Position numbers and translations under genes: made by a program | Virus record (IMG/VR): IMGVR_UViG_3300031143_000003 | Span: 1 to 64,000 of that record | DNA from: a virus | DNA length: 64,000 bases | Strand: one strand, 5' to 3' | Shown here: one piece after another, positions 32,767-42,220 of the stretch | Numbering within the stretch: the first letter of the stretch is position 1 | How the letters are laid out: every line of letters begins with the position of its first letter | The notes under the pieces: generated by a model | Seen by the model: the letters and a program-made list of their open reading frames with translations, nothing else | Databases searched by the model: none | What the model was told of the DNA's origin: nothing

Positions 32767-33168
32767 TTAATTTATGATAACGACCGATTTTCCCAACTTT
32801 TTTGTATGTTTTATCGTGTCCATTGGACCATTTGCTTTCACGTTTGATGGTATAAACGCAATTAGACAATTAATATCCTTTGCTAACATTTTATTTCGAT
32901 GAAAAAAGTTTTTTGGCGCGTAATCTTTGTTGTAAAAATGCTCATTCATGGCTGAATAAAGGTTCTTTTGTGTATGTGATGGATTATGTTCTATATATTT
33001 GCAGCCTAACACTAGTGCATATTTTCTAATGAATTTGTCTGCTCCAGCTCCACTTCCACTCGATATTATTACCAATTCTTCACCAAATCGCTGTTTTAGC
33101 TGATATATTACATCTTTTATTTTGCGGCCATTGTTGTAATAATTACTACCTATTAATCCTATCCGCAT
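32767..33168 (-). CDS. SLOG/YspA-like Rossmann nucleotide-binding protein
   Basis: 133 residues from ATG at 33168, which overlaps the nuclease gene by 10 bases; a start 9 codons earlier is possible. RIGLIGSNYY and VIISSGSGAGADKFIRKYA show the SLOG-type glycine-rich loop also used by DprA and LOG proteins, followed by HNPSHTQKN. These domains bind nucleotides or nucleic acid. The role in phage is unknown. It may sense or process a nucleotide metabolite. Confidence 0.72.
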   Translation of the reverse strand: MRIGLIGSNYYNNGRKIKDVIYQLKQRFGEELVIISSGSGAGADKFIRKYALVLGCKYIEHNPSHTQKNLYSAMNEHFYNKDYAPKNFFHRNKMLAKDINCLIAFIPSNVKANGPMDTIKHTKKLGKSVVIIN

Positions 33169-34085
33169 CGTAGTTGTCTTTGTTTTGGTGGACATAGGTC
33201 GTGCTCTTTCTTAAACGGACAGTATGTACAATCAGTTTTATATGCAGGATATTCTGAATCTTTGTTGTATGATCCATCTGCGTTAAATGCAGTTTCAACA
33301 AACTCCTTCATAATATCATCAGTCTTTTTTATGGATGGTTTACCAGATGCCGGCTTATAAACTTGTACTCTAGGTATCTCAAAATCTGCGCCTTCCCATA
33401 TCTTACGTTTTACAATAAAATATTCTATTTCAATATTTTTTATATCAACGTCATATTGTCTAGCAAAAAAGTGCTTGTATAGCCTAAGTTGGTTTCCCTC
33501 TTTCTTGCGCTTCTTATCTTTCCATCCCATATATGAAGTTTTAATGTCGATGATTTTAATTGTATCACCATCTTTAATAACCAAATCCATGAATCCCATG
33601 AACATTATATTTGAGTTGTATTCTACTTCATGAAATATTGGCATTTCAATACCAACTAATTCCATTTTTGTTTTTGAAAAATATCTACTTCTAGTTTTTT
33701 TGAAATATTCAATAATAGCGACACCGTCTAAATAAAAATCTCCCATTTCAGTTGGATTACTGAAGTGGTCACCACCTTGCTCCTCTACTCGAGTTGCATA
33801 GTCAGTGGACATTTTTGTCTTTAACATTTCTATCAGGTCAAGTTGTTCAGCCGCTACGATAGATGTATTGTACATTATATCTAAATATTCCTGTAGAACC
33901 TCATGCATCGCTGTTCCAAACACTAAGAACATATTTGGTTCAAAGCGTTTGTGTCCATCAATTCTCTGTAGTTTCCAAGATAGTGGGCAATTTGCATATG
34001 TTCCGAGTTGAGAATACGATATCGTTTTCTTTCCCATCTTTTTTGCAGCTATTGCGTAATCCAGTGGTGTCTTAAGTTGTGCCAT
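33159..34085 (-). CDS. RecB/Cas4-like PD-(D/E)XK nuclease with Fe-S cysteines
   Basis: 308 residues. GTAMHEVLQ (His-Glu) near 60, GFMDLVI and KIIDIKTS near 175-195 (catalytic D and D-x-K), then QLRLYKHF (QxxxY). One Cys near 33 and a C-terminal cluster (CTYCPFKKEHDLC) give the four-Cys iron-sulfur site of AddB/Cas4-type nucleases. It probably processes DNA ends in recombination, repair or host DNA degradation. Confidence 0.87.
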   Translation of the reverse strand: MAQLKTPLDYAIAAKKMGKKTISYSQLGTYANCPLSWKLQRIDGHKRFEPNMFLVFGTAMHEVLQEYLDIMYNTSIVAAEQLDLIEMLKTKMSTDYATRVEEQGGDHFSNPTEMGDFYLDGVAIIEYFKKTRSRYFSKTKMELVGIEMPIFHEVEYNSNIMFMGFMDLVIKDGDTIKIIDIKTSYMGWKDKKRKKEGNQLRLYKHFFARQYDVDIKNIEIEYFIVKRKIWEGADFEIPRVQVYKPASGKPSIKKTDDIMKEFVETAFNADGSYNKDSEYPAYKTDCTYCPFKKEHDLCPPKQRQLRCG

Positions 34086-34294
34086 TATTGTCTTTTTTGT
34101 ATTTCTCTATTAATATACCATGCAGCTTTTTGTAAATCTTCAATTGTATTTGCTTTTTTACCAGCTCTCAATGTGTATTTTATAACATTACCCAAACAAA
34201 AGTTCAAGTCATATTCTTCAATTATCTTTATAACCTCAAACGGGTTGGACTCACCCCCATAATGTTGGGGATGGTCTACCTGTTCTCTAATCAT
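34085..34294 (-). CDS. DUF3310 protein, 69 residues
   Basis: The start is ATG at 34294, overlapping the preceding stop by 8 bases. DHPQHYGGE, then LGNVIKYTLRAGKK and DLQKAAWYINREI match the DUF3310 family common in phages, including part of T7 gp1.7 (a nucleotide kinase). The short form has no recognisable kinase motif. Possible link to nucleotide metabolism. Confidence 0.82.
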   Translation of the reverse strand: MIREQVDHPQHYGGESNPFEVIKIIEEYDLNFCLGNVIKYTLRAGKKANTIEDLQKAAWYINREIQKRQ

Positions 34295-34535
34295 CGTTAT
34301 TTGGCTTTGGTAAAAAACCATCGTTGATATTTCCACATGACGTACATGTGTATACCTGTAACGGTATCAATGAATCCTTTCCGTTTGGAGATAGGATCGC
34401 TGATAATTTCTTGAACATAAACGCCATACTAAATGTTTGACATTCACACGATTCGCATGTAACATCTGTTAAATCGCTTGGATTAACACTGATTTGCTGT
34501 TCTTGGTCTTGGTTCATATTGATCTCTTTTCCCAT
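34287..34535 (-). CDS. Small zinc-binding protein, 82 residues
   Basis: Two Cys pairs (CESCEC and CTSCG) about 40 residues apart suggest a zinc site. The start is taken at 34535, two bases after the GroEL stop; an ATG six codons later with AAAAGAGATCAAT upstream is equally good. It is translated together with GroEL. Function unknown. Confidence 0.6.
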   Translation of the reverse strand: MGKEINMNQDQEQQISVNPSDLTDVTCESCECQTFSMAFMFKKLSAILSPNGKDSLIPLQVYTCTSCGNINDGFLPKPNNDD

Positions 34536-34537
34536 TA

Positions 34538-36166
<1,629 letters not shown>

Positions 36167-36454
36167 TTATGCCTCTAATATGGTTAGTACATCTACTTCA
36201 CGGAGAATCAAAAAATCCTCTCCATTTAATTCCAATTCTTTTGCGCCATACTTTGGATATACAACCGTATCTCCGACTTTACATTGCATTTTACTTCTAT
36301 TTCCATTCTCAAGAACTCGTCCTGGACCAACTGATACGATTTCACCAATTAGTGTTCCTTCTTGGGTTGTATCTGGTATAATAACTCCACCTGACGTTTG
36401 TCCGGTTTGTGTTGATTGCTTCAATATGACTTTATCGCCTACTGGTATAAACAT
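36167..36454 (-). CDS. groES: GroES co-chaperonin (10 kDa)
   Basis: 95 residues from ATG at 36454, preferred because AGGAGAATGAGC gives correct ribosome-site spacing. An ATG two codons earlier lies on top of the AGGAG. It has the GroES start IPVGDKVILK, the mobile loop (QTGQTSGGVIIPDT), the roof region GPGRVLENG and GDTVVYPKYG. Forms the lid of the phage GroEL. Confidence 0.96.
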   Translation of the reverse strand: MFIPVGDKVILKQSTQTGQTSGGVIIPDTTQEGTLIGEIVSVGPGRVLENGNRSKMQCKVGDTVVYPKYGAKELELNGEDFLILREVDVLTILEA

Positions 36455-36485
36455 GCTCATTCTCCTGTTGTTTAGATTTATACTG

Positions 36486-36510
36486 TAAATATAAGAAAAA
36501 AATATGACTT
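36486..36510 (-). promoter_or_regulatory. Class B promoter before groES
   Basis: AAGTCA-N11-TATATTTAC. It lies across the last codons of the DNA polymerase gene, so groESL has its own promoter. Confidence 0.78.
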
Positions 36511-38947
36511 ACGACACTTTTTCTTTATATTTTTTTAATATTTCTGATACTTGTGGTATTATGCTGAATTCATCGAGTTGATCTAATACTTGCTTCTTAA
36601 AAAATGTGTCATAATCTATGTCAAATTTATCAGTTGCGTCTATTAGGTGCAAATCATCTTCATTTAGGCATATTGCTCTGTGTCTTTCACGAGGCTTAAG
36701 CTCTTCTTCGCATTTAGATATAACATAATACAATAGCGGATTGTCAACGTTGGTTATATTTGTACCAAGTATATCATTCGTCCATTTTGCTGCCTTTACG
36801 TGCTGTGGCATTGTTTTCTTATATTCATCAAATCTTCTCGAGAATGATTTTGCCAATCCTAAATCAGCATAATCAACTGATTCAACCTCTTCACGTAATC
36901 GGACTAGATGGCCAAGTGTTAATTGTTTTTTAACAGATAATTCGGCCAATTCATCTAACTTCACCTTCATGAATTTAGGTGCATCCTTTCTAATAATGTT
37001 TAGACCCCTAATGTATCGTTTATTTGACCCCTTCTGTATTGAGTAATATCGTTTCTTAGATGTACCAAAGTAGATGTGATCTAGATCCTTTTCAAACTTT
37101 AAGTTCATAAAGAAATAGTCTTCATCAATTGCAGTTGCAAACTCTGGCGCAAACTCTGTTTTGAGCTGTTCATCAAATACCAATAGATTCTTCTTCAGTT
37201 CAGGTATAGGTTTTCCGTTTAATTCAATGAAGATTGAATCGGTATCTCCATATAAAATATGATGTCCCAAATCTCGTTGCATTTTTACTGATGCGAATTT
37301 CAATGCATTTCTAGCAAAGTAGGTGGTTGCATCTGCGCATTCTGGTTTATATAGTCTAAAGAAATTGAATCCCATTGCACCATACGTTGAGTTTAGAATA
37401 AGCTTAATCGCACCCTGTTTCTTTTCTGCTGAATACGCTTCATCTTCTGTCTCATATTCATTTGCGTCTAGTTTGCGGTTTATTTCAACACGCATTAGGA
37501 ATAGATCCTTTAATAGATACGGTATAATTCCCAGTTTGTGTTTATGTCCATAGAATATGTACCTTCCACCATATATACTTTCATCTACGCCAGTATCTAT
37601 ATAATCGATTTTCTGCGATTTGAGTTGGTCAACTATTTCGTCAATATCCATTCCAGCAATTTCACATTGTTGCTTCGACGCTATGAATGTTTCAGGACTA
37701 ATATTGAACGCCATAATTGTTGTTGGATATAACGAAGTATAATCCAATACTGCGACATCCCTATGTGCACCAGGCTTAGTTGGATCCAATACCATTGCAC
37801 CAGCAAATGGTTGCCGTGGACTGGTTACCCTAGTTGGGAACACCATTTTTCCGTGGAATTCCTTTAGAATATAATTATCGACAATCATTGATTTGAATAA
37901 TACCAATCCAACGGATGGTAAGTTTGCAATCTGCTGCAGTGTATAATACAGTTCAAATATATCTAGCTTTTCGGCTATTTCAACTAATATTTCAACATCC
38001 CTTATTCCATATTTTAGGAATCCAGAATAGTCGTCCATCCAATTTTTCCAAGTTGATTGTGTCAATTTTTCTATACTTGGATCATTTAGTATTTCTTTTG
38101 CAGCCGTTGCAAGTTTCCAGTTTGGTAAATTATAACCAAGATCCTGTAATGCATCCATCATATCGATGTGATCACGCCCAGTCATAAATATTTTCCAATA
38201 TTCCCTACTCTTATATATTTTAATATAGTTTGTTGGGGATAGTTTCTTGTAGTCTATACCAATGTTCTTTGACCTGTTTATGATGTATGGTAAATCATAC
38301 TGACTAGAATACCATCCTGTCAATATGTCTACGTTGTACATATCTATCATATTATAGAATGTTAGTAGCATTTCATGTTCAGTCTTCGTGAAAATGAATA
38401 CTTTGTTACCTTCAACAACTGATTTTGGCTCATCGTATGTTTTTGTGTGTTCAGGATGCCAAGACAATACATAGTATTTCTTATGCATATTTGAGTACAT
38501 CTGAATCGATGTAATTGGCATTCGAGCTACTTCCGGACTGTTTGCTGAATTGTCATTTGGATCATACCATGTTTCAATATCAAAGTACATTAGGTGACGT
38601 TTGTCTGACCACTCTAATTTCTTATCTAATACATACTTGAATTCAGGTTGAACATCAGCCTCAAACGTTCGAGTTGGATGCAACTTAGATATTGCACGTA
38701 CATTCTTTACGGATGTATAGAATATCTTTCTAGCTGGTTCATCGTATATACTTTTTACATGTTCATCGCTAATCTCGAATCCAGTATAATCAATCAAGTC
38801 ATCCAAATGTTCTTCCGCGTAGTAAAAATAATCCTTAAAGTTATTCACCTTAGTTACATTTTTACCTTCAGCATCGTAGCCAAATTGATGTATTTTCCAG
38901 AGTCCCCTATTGAACTCTGAACATACTCTTGCTAATTTAAAACTCAT
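36509..38947 (-). CDS. Family B DNA polymerase (T4 gp43-like)
   Basis: 812 residues. Exonuclease motif FDIETW (Asp123, Glu125) and GWYSSQYDLPYI; polymerase motif A DYTSLYPT near 400, motif B KLILNSTYGAMG near 535, motif C YGDTDS near 566. All catalytic acids are present, so both synthesis and proofreading should work. It is the replicative enzyme of the phage. It follows the dUTPase gene by 7 bases. Confidence 0.97.
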   Translation of the reverse strand: MSFKLARVCSEFNRGLWKIHQFGYDAEGKNVTKVNNFKDYFYYAEEHLDDLIDYTGFEISDEHVKSIYDEPARKIFYTSVKNVRAISKLHPTRTFEADVQPEFKYVLDKKLEWSDKRHLMYFDIETWYDPNDNSANSPEVARMPITSIQMYSNMHKKYYVLSWHPEHTKTYDEPKSVVEGNKVFIFTKTEHEMLLTFYNMIDMYNVDILTGWYSSQYDLPYIINRSKNIGIDYKKLSPTNYIKIYKSREYWKIFMTGRDHIDMMDALQDLGYNLPNWKLATAAKEILNDPSIEKLTQSTWKNWMDDYSGFLKYGIRDVEILVEIAEKLDIFELYYTLQQIANLPSVGLVLFKSMIVDNYILKEFHGKMVFPTRVTSPRQPFAGAMVLDPTKPGAHRDVAVLDYTSLYPTTIMAFNISPETFIASKQQCEIAGMDIDEIVDQLKSQKIDYIDTGVDESIYGGRYIFYGHKHKLGIIPYLLKDLFLMRVEINRKLDANEYETEDEAYSAEKKQGAIKLILNSTYGAMGFNFFRLYKPECADATTYFARNALKFASVKMQRDLGHHILYGDTDSIFIELNGKPIPELKKNLLVFDEQLKTEFAPEFATAIDEDYFFMNLKFEKDLDHIYFGTSKKRYYSIQKGSNKRYIRGLNIIRKDAPKFMKVKLDELAELSVKKQLTLGHLVRLREEVESVDYADLGLAKSFSRRFDEYKKTMPQHVKAAKWTNDILGTNITNVDNPLLYYVISKCEEELKPRERHRAICLNEDDLHLIDATDKFDIDYDTFFKKQVLDQLDEFSIIPQVSEILKKYKEKVS

Positions 38948-38954
38948 ATTTTTA

Positions 38955-39392
38955 TTATTTTACACCAGTTGATCCAAACCCACCAGTACCACGTGTAGAT
39001 GACTCGGAATATAATATATTTTCTTTGACTATTTCAACAGTTGGATCACCTAATGGCAATAAAACAAATTGTACTATCTTATCACCTGCCTCAATATGTT
39101 GAACTTGTTGACCAACATTGGTTAAGTGAATATGTATTTCACCTTGATAACCACTATCTACAACACATGCACCAACTTGTAAGTTTTTTCTAGTTGCTAC
39201 TCCAGATTTATTGAATGCTATTAGTGCGAATCCAGCCGGCACATTAACCATTATTCCTGATGGTATCATTACTGCATCACCAGCGAGTAATGTTGCAGTA
39301 TGGAAATCCGTTGGGACGAAGAAATCAATTCCAGCGTCTGTTGAGTTTGCCCTAGTTGGGGATTTAACGTCTCTAACTTTTGATATTTTCAT
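38955..39392 (-). CDS. dut: dUTPase (trimeric type)
   Basis: 145 residues with all five motifs: STDAGIDFFVP, NKSGVATRKNL, VVDSGYQGEIHIHL, GDKIVQFVLLP and the C-terminal STRGTGGFGSTG arm. It hydrolyses dUTP to dUMP, lowering uracil incorporation and feeding ThyX. It shares one base with the preceding glucosyltransferase gene. Confidence 0.96.
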   Translation of the reverse strand: MKISKVRDVKSPTRANSTDAGIDFFVPTDFHTATLLAGDAVMIPSGIMVNVPAGFALIAFNKSGVATRKNLQVGACVVDSGYQGEIHIHLTNVGQQVQHIEAGDKIVQFVLLPLGDPTVEIVKENILYSESSTRGTGGFGSTGVK

Positions 39393-40522
39393 TATAACCT
39401 TTCCTTTATTATTGCTGCAAATGTCTCTGCAAATTCAGTTTTATCTAATCCGCGTTTTACGTCTGCATATTGTTCGCGAATTAATTTGTCAAATGCAGAC
39501 GGATTATTTTTTAAGAATACTAATCTTGATTCAACGTCTTCTCTACTGTCAACGTAGCAAAAGTTGCGAGTCAATTCATTCCTAAATATTTTCATTTGGG
39601 GATCATATTCCCTATCAATAAAGCATACAACGTTTCCTAATATCGCCTCATTTGTCCGATTCGATATTGCAGCGTTCTCATATTTTTTGTCACTAATTGT
39701 TACCGTAGCTATAGACTTCTGATATGCACTAAAGAAATCTCTATGTGCAACCTTCTTTCCAAATGATGGATAACGCATGTCACCTACTCGTTTTGGATTA
39801 AAATGTTTATGTTTAATATTACCAAACATAAGTACAGCCGATGTTTCAGCATATCCGAAATAGTATTTTAGCATTTTATCCTGTCTATGTCCACCTCTAA
39901 ATGTTCCACCATATACTAAATCAAGCATTCTATCCTCAATTGGTATAATCGGTATTGGCTCATATTCGTGAACAAGATATTCATGGAATGGGAAATACAC
40001 AATATCTGCGTATTCTATTTCACGTTTTTCAAGTATAACCTTTAATCCATCGATGTCGTATATCTGCGATATCATGACAATGTCGGTTCTAGTTATCTCG
40101 ATTTGATCTTGAGTATATTTGTTTTTCCATTCGTATTTGACTTGCTTGTCTTCTACACCTTTCCACATTTGAGCTAGAGGCAGTAACCAGTCAGTCAACA
40201 CGTAGTATACGGGACAACTTGATTTGTTTATAAATGAATATGTCATTAGGTCGCCACGGGTTTCACAACCTCCGTAGAAATTAACGTTACCATTTAATAC
40301 AACCAATGCGTCATATTCATTGTATGCTGATTCATCAAAATCGTTTATATCGTGAAACGTAGCTTCAGGCAATTCAACCCAATTCCTAGTTTTGATTGTA
40401 TAGTAATGTACATCATGACCACATCTATGTAGCATCTTTATAACTGCATGTACTTCGTCTGTCAATAGACTACCATTCGCAGCAGTTATGTTTGCTCCAA
40501 TCTTTAATACATTTATTTTCAT
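39392..40522 (-). CDS. DNA beta-glucosyltransferase-like protein (T4 BGT homologue)
   Basis: 376 residues (T4 BGT 351). Regions matching T4 BGT as I recall it: YDALVVLNGNVNFYGG, VYYVLTDWLLPLAQMW (catalytic Asp111, T4 D100), LDLVYGGTFRGGHRQDKM (Arg209/213, T4 R191/R195) and NEAILGNVVCFIDREYD (Glu292, T4 E272). Glu23 matches T4 E22. T4 BGT moves glucose from UDP-glucose to 5-hydroxymethylcytosine in DNA. Here it sits two genes from a putative dCMP hydroxymethylase, supporting the same role. Confidence 0.86.
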   Translation of the reverse strand: MKINVLKIGANITAANGSLLTDEVHAVIKMLHRCGHDVHYYTIKTRNWVELPEATFHDINDFDESAYNEYDALVVLNGNVNFYGGCETRGDLMTYSFINKSSCPVYYVLTDWLLPLAQMWKGVEDKQVKYEWKNKYTQDQIEITRTDIVMISQIYDIDGLKVILEKREIEYADIVYFPFHEYLVHEYEPIPIIPIEDRMLDLVYGGTFRGGHRQDKMLKYYFGYAETSAVLMFGNIKHKHFNPKRVGDMRYPSFGKKVAHRDFFSAYQKSIATVTISDKKYENAAISNRTNEAILGNVVCFIDREYDPQMKIFRNELTRNFCYVDSREDVESRLVFLKNNPSAFDKLIREQYADVKRGLDKTEFAETFAAIIKERL

Positions 40523-40794
40523 TGTTGTTCCTTTATATAGTTATCTAATCCACCGATATATGCTACAGCGTCGAGTAGATTATCTTCCCTGTAATTATAT
40601 GAGTGTCTTGACATTTTCAATGCAACAAGTACAATAAACATATCCTCTCCAGAAAATGATTTACCAGACATTCCGCTTGCAATCATTGCTGCTCTGTCCA
40701 TACCTTCACTAAATGGTCCATATTGGCGCTCTTTTTCGTCTGATCGATTATTCACGATCGCATCAGCTTGTGCTAAGATTGATTTTGTTTTCAT
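40519..40794 (-). CDS. DUF6378-like protein in the DNA-modification cluster
   Basis: 91 residues, helical. AIVNNRSDEKERQYGPFSEG and a later FIVLVALKMSRHSYNY...DNLLDAVAYIGGL match my memory of the DUF6378 phage family, possibly related to all-alpha NTP pyrophosphatases. It overlaps both neighbours by 4 bases, between the putative dCMP hydroxymethylase and beta-glucosyltransferase. A dNTP-clearing role (like T4 dCTPase) is attractive but unproven. Confidence 0.68.
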   Translation of the reverse strand: MKTKSILAQADAIVNNRSDEKERQYGPFSEGMDRAAMIASGMSGKSFSGEDMFIVLVALKMSRHSYNYREDNLLDAVAYIGGLDNYIKEQQ

Positions 40795-41618
40795 ATAAAT
40801 AGTTTTTTTGCTGTTTCTTTGGTGAATGTTAAGATCTCATCCTTTGTCATATCATCTACTGGCATATACAATTTATTATCAATAATATAATCAGTTGTAA
40901 TATGTCTATGCAATATACTTGATTTGGTTGATGCGTCTACATTGTCATGGTAGATCTTGTCTCGCATGTCGTAGTGCGCTTCATACAAATGTAGACTTCC
41001 TGCATAATGGTAATATGACCCAAGCTCTAAATCAGGATATATTTCACGAAGATCATTTAACATCAGTTGTTGAAACAGCGCAAATGTGTATACATCATTG
41101 CATAATCCAAATATAACATCGTTTGATCGCATATTTACACCCAAATGCAATTCATTATTTCGAATAAAGAATTGCAAATATTGTGTGCATGGAAGATCCT
41201 GTTTGTTTTTTGTCTTATGATGCGGCTGATGTATTACAATAGTGCATCGTCTGGAATCAATGTCTCGATTGAATTCTGATTTTATCCAGTCCCATTGTTC
41301 GCCCAATATATACGTGCCATAGTTTGATTCAACTTCATCTTGATTATCCTTGATCTTCAGCCAAATTCCAGCATGCTTACCAATATTATTAGTACGCTTA
41401 TTCTGCGACAAATACCACAAGAACTCCATAACTGAATAGTTTTCGTTGAATTTTCTAGATGGAAAATCAATTGATAATCGAGTTGGATCATTTAACACAA
41501 AAGACTGAAACAAAAGTTCAGTCTGTGTGCTACCATTACTATGTATCTCTGATCCGTATTCAGAGATTTCGTACAATTTGTCAAAAAACAAATCATGTAG
41601 ACTATTGAATCTATTCAT
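40791..41618 (-). CDS. ThyA-family deoxycytidylate hydroxymethylase (probable)
   Basis: 275 residues with the thymidylate-synthase fold: Glu65 (VMEFLWYL), DSRRCTIVIHQP, catalytic Cys144 in LPCTQYLQF, MRSNDVIFGLCNDVYTF and SLHLYEAH. The residue equivalent to E. coli ThyA Asn177, which selects dUMP, is Asp175. T4 dCMP hydroxymethylase has Asp here and uses dCMP. I therefore predict 5-hydroxymethyl-dCMP synthesis. ThyX elsewhere in the window makes dTMP, freeing this enzyme. Class B promoter upstream. Confidence 0.83.
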   Translation of the reverse strand: MNRFNSLHDLFFDKLYEISEYGSEIHSNGSTQTELLFQSFVLNDPTRLSIDFPSRKFNENYSVMEFLWYLSQNKRTNNIGKHAGIWLKIKDNQDEVESNYGTYILGEQWDWIKSEFNRDIDSRRCTIVIHQPHHKTKNKQDLPCTQYLQFFIRNNELHLGVNMRSNDVIFGLCNDVYTFALFQQLMLNDLREIYPDLELGSYYHYAGSLHLYEAHYDMRDKIYHDNVDASTKSSILHRHITTDYIIDNKLYMPVDDMTKDEILTFTKETAKKLFI

Positions 41619-41642
41619 ATGTGTATAACCTTTTATTTAAAG

Positions 41643-41667
41643 TAAATATAATAAAAAAAATTGACAT
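41643..41667 (-). promoter_or_regulatory. Class B promoter before the dCMP hydroxymethylase cluster
   Basis: ATGTCA-N11-TATATTTAC, between the thioesterase stop and the dCMP hydroxymethylase start. Confidence 0.78.
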
Positions 41668-41674
41668 GGGAAAA

Positions 41675-42064
41675 TTATTCTTTACTAAATTTCTGTCGTA
41701 CCCTATCTGATATTGGTACCGCATTTCCTTGATCGTCTATTCTTACAAATTTTATATTTGTTGCCAATATTGTATGCTGCTGACCAGTATATACATTGTG
41801 TGCTCTTGCTTCCAATGTTAGTGTTACTGATGAATTGCCTATTTTGTTTACACAAGCATATATTTTCAGTAACTGTCCCTGTCTAGCAGGCCGTACAAAT
41901 TCACATTTGTCTATTAACACTGTTACAACTCGAGGAGTGTCGCAAACTTGCGCTGCGAACCCTGCTCCTGCTGCATCGATCCATGCTAATAGTTTTCCTC
42001 CGAAGAGGTTACCGTGAAAACCTAAATCAGATGTTTTTACAATGTGTGTTGATATTAAATCCAT
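41675..42064 (-). CDS. Hotdog-fold acyl-CoA thioesterase (YciA/BACH type)
   Basis: 129 residues. HGNLFGGKLLAWIDAAGAGFA carries the family's conserved N-x-x-GG and helix Asp, followed by CEFVRPARQGQLLKI. These enzymes hydrolyse acyl-CoA to free fatty acid and CoA. Unusual in a phage and probably host-derived. It may change the lipid or CoA supply during infection. It lies between the reductase genes and the DNA-modification cluster. Confidence 0.86.
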   Translation of the reverse strand: MDLISTHIVKTSDLGFHGNLFGGKLLAWIDAAGAGFAAQVCDTPRVVTVLIDKCEFVRPARQGQLLKIYACVNKIGNSSVTLTLEARAHNVYTGQQHTILATNIKFVRIDDQGNAVPISDRVRQKFSKE

Positions 42065-42097
42065 AATATAGTCTCGTTATCCAGTCGTCTAGTCTCA

Positions 42098-42220
42098 TTA
42101 ACTTCCACATGCTTCACAATCATCATTGTCAATTGAACATGCCTCAGGTTGTTTTTTATCTGATAAATCGGTTAACCATGAATCAAAATTGTCTTGTTCT
42201 TCCGTCTCATTTGGTCCCAT
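42098..42220 (-). CDS. 40-residue Cys-rich peptide coupled to ribonucleotide reductase
   Basis: ATG at 42220 overlaps the reductase stop (TAATG); stop at 42098. Acidic, with three Cys near the C-terminus (CSIDNDDCEACGS). The reductase itself ends with a Cys pair (ACAGGACE) used for re-reduction, so this coupled peptide may be a redox partner or a split-off tail. That is speculation. Confidence 0.55.
   Translation of the reverse strand: MGPNETEEQDNFDSWLTDLSDKKQPEACSIDNDDCEACGS

Noticed and set aside
40791-41618. Ordinary thymidylate synthase ThyA
   Set aside because: The Asn that selects dUMP is replaced by Asp as in dCMP hydroxymethylase, and ThyX already covers dTMP synthesis.
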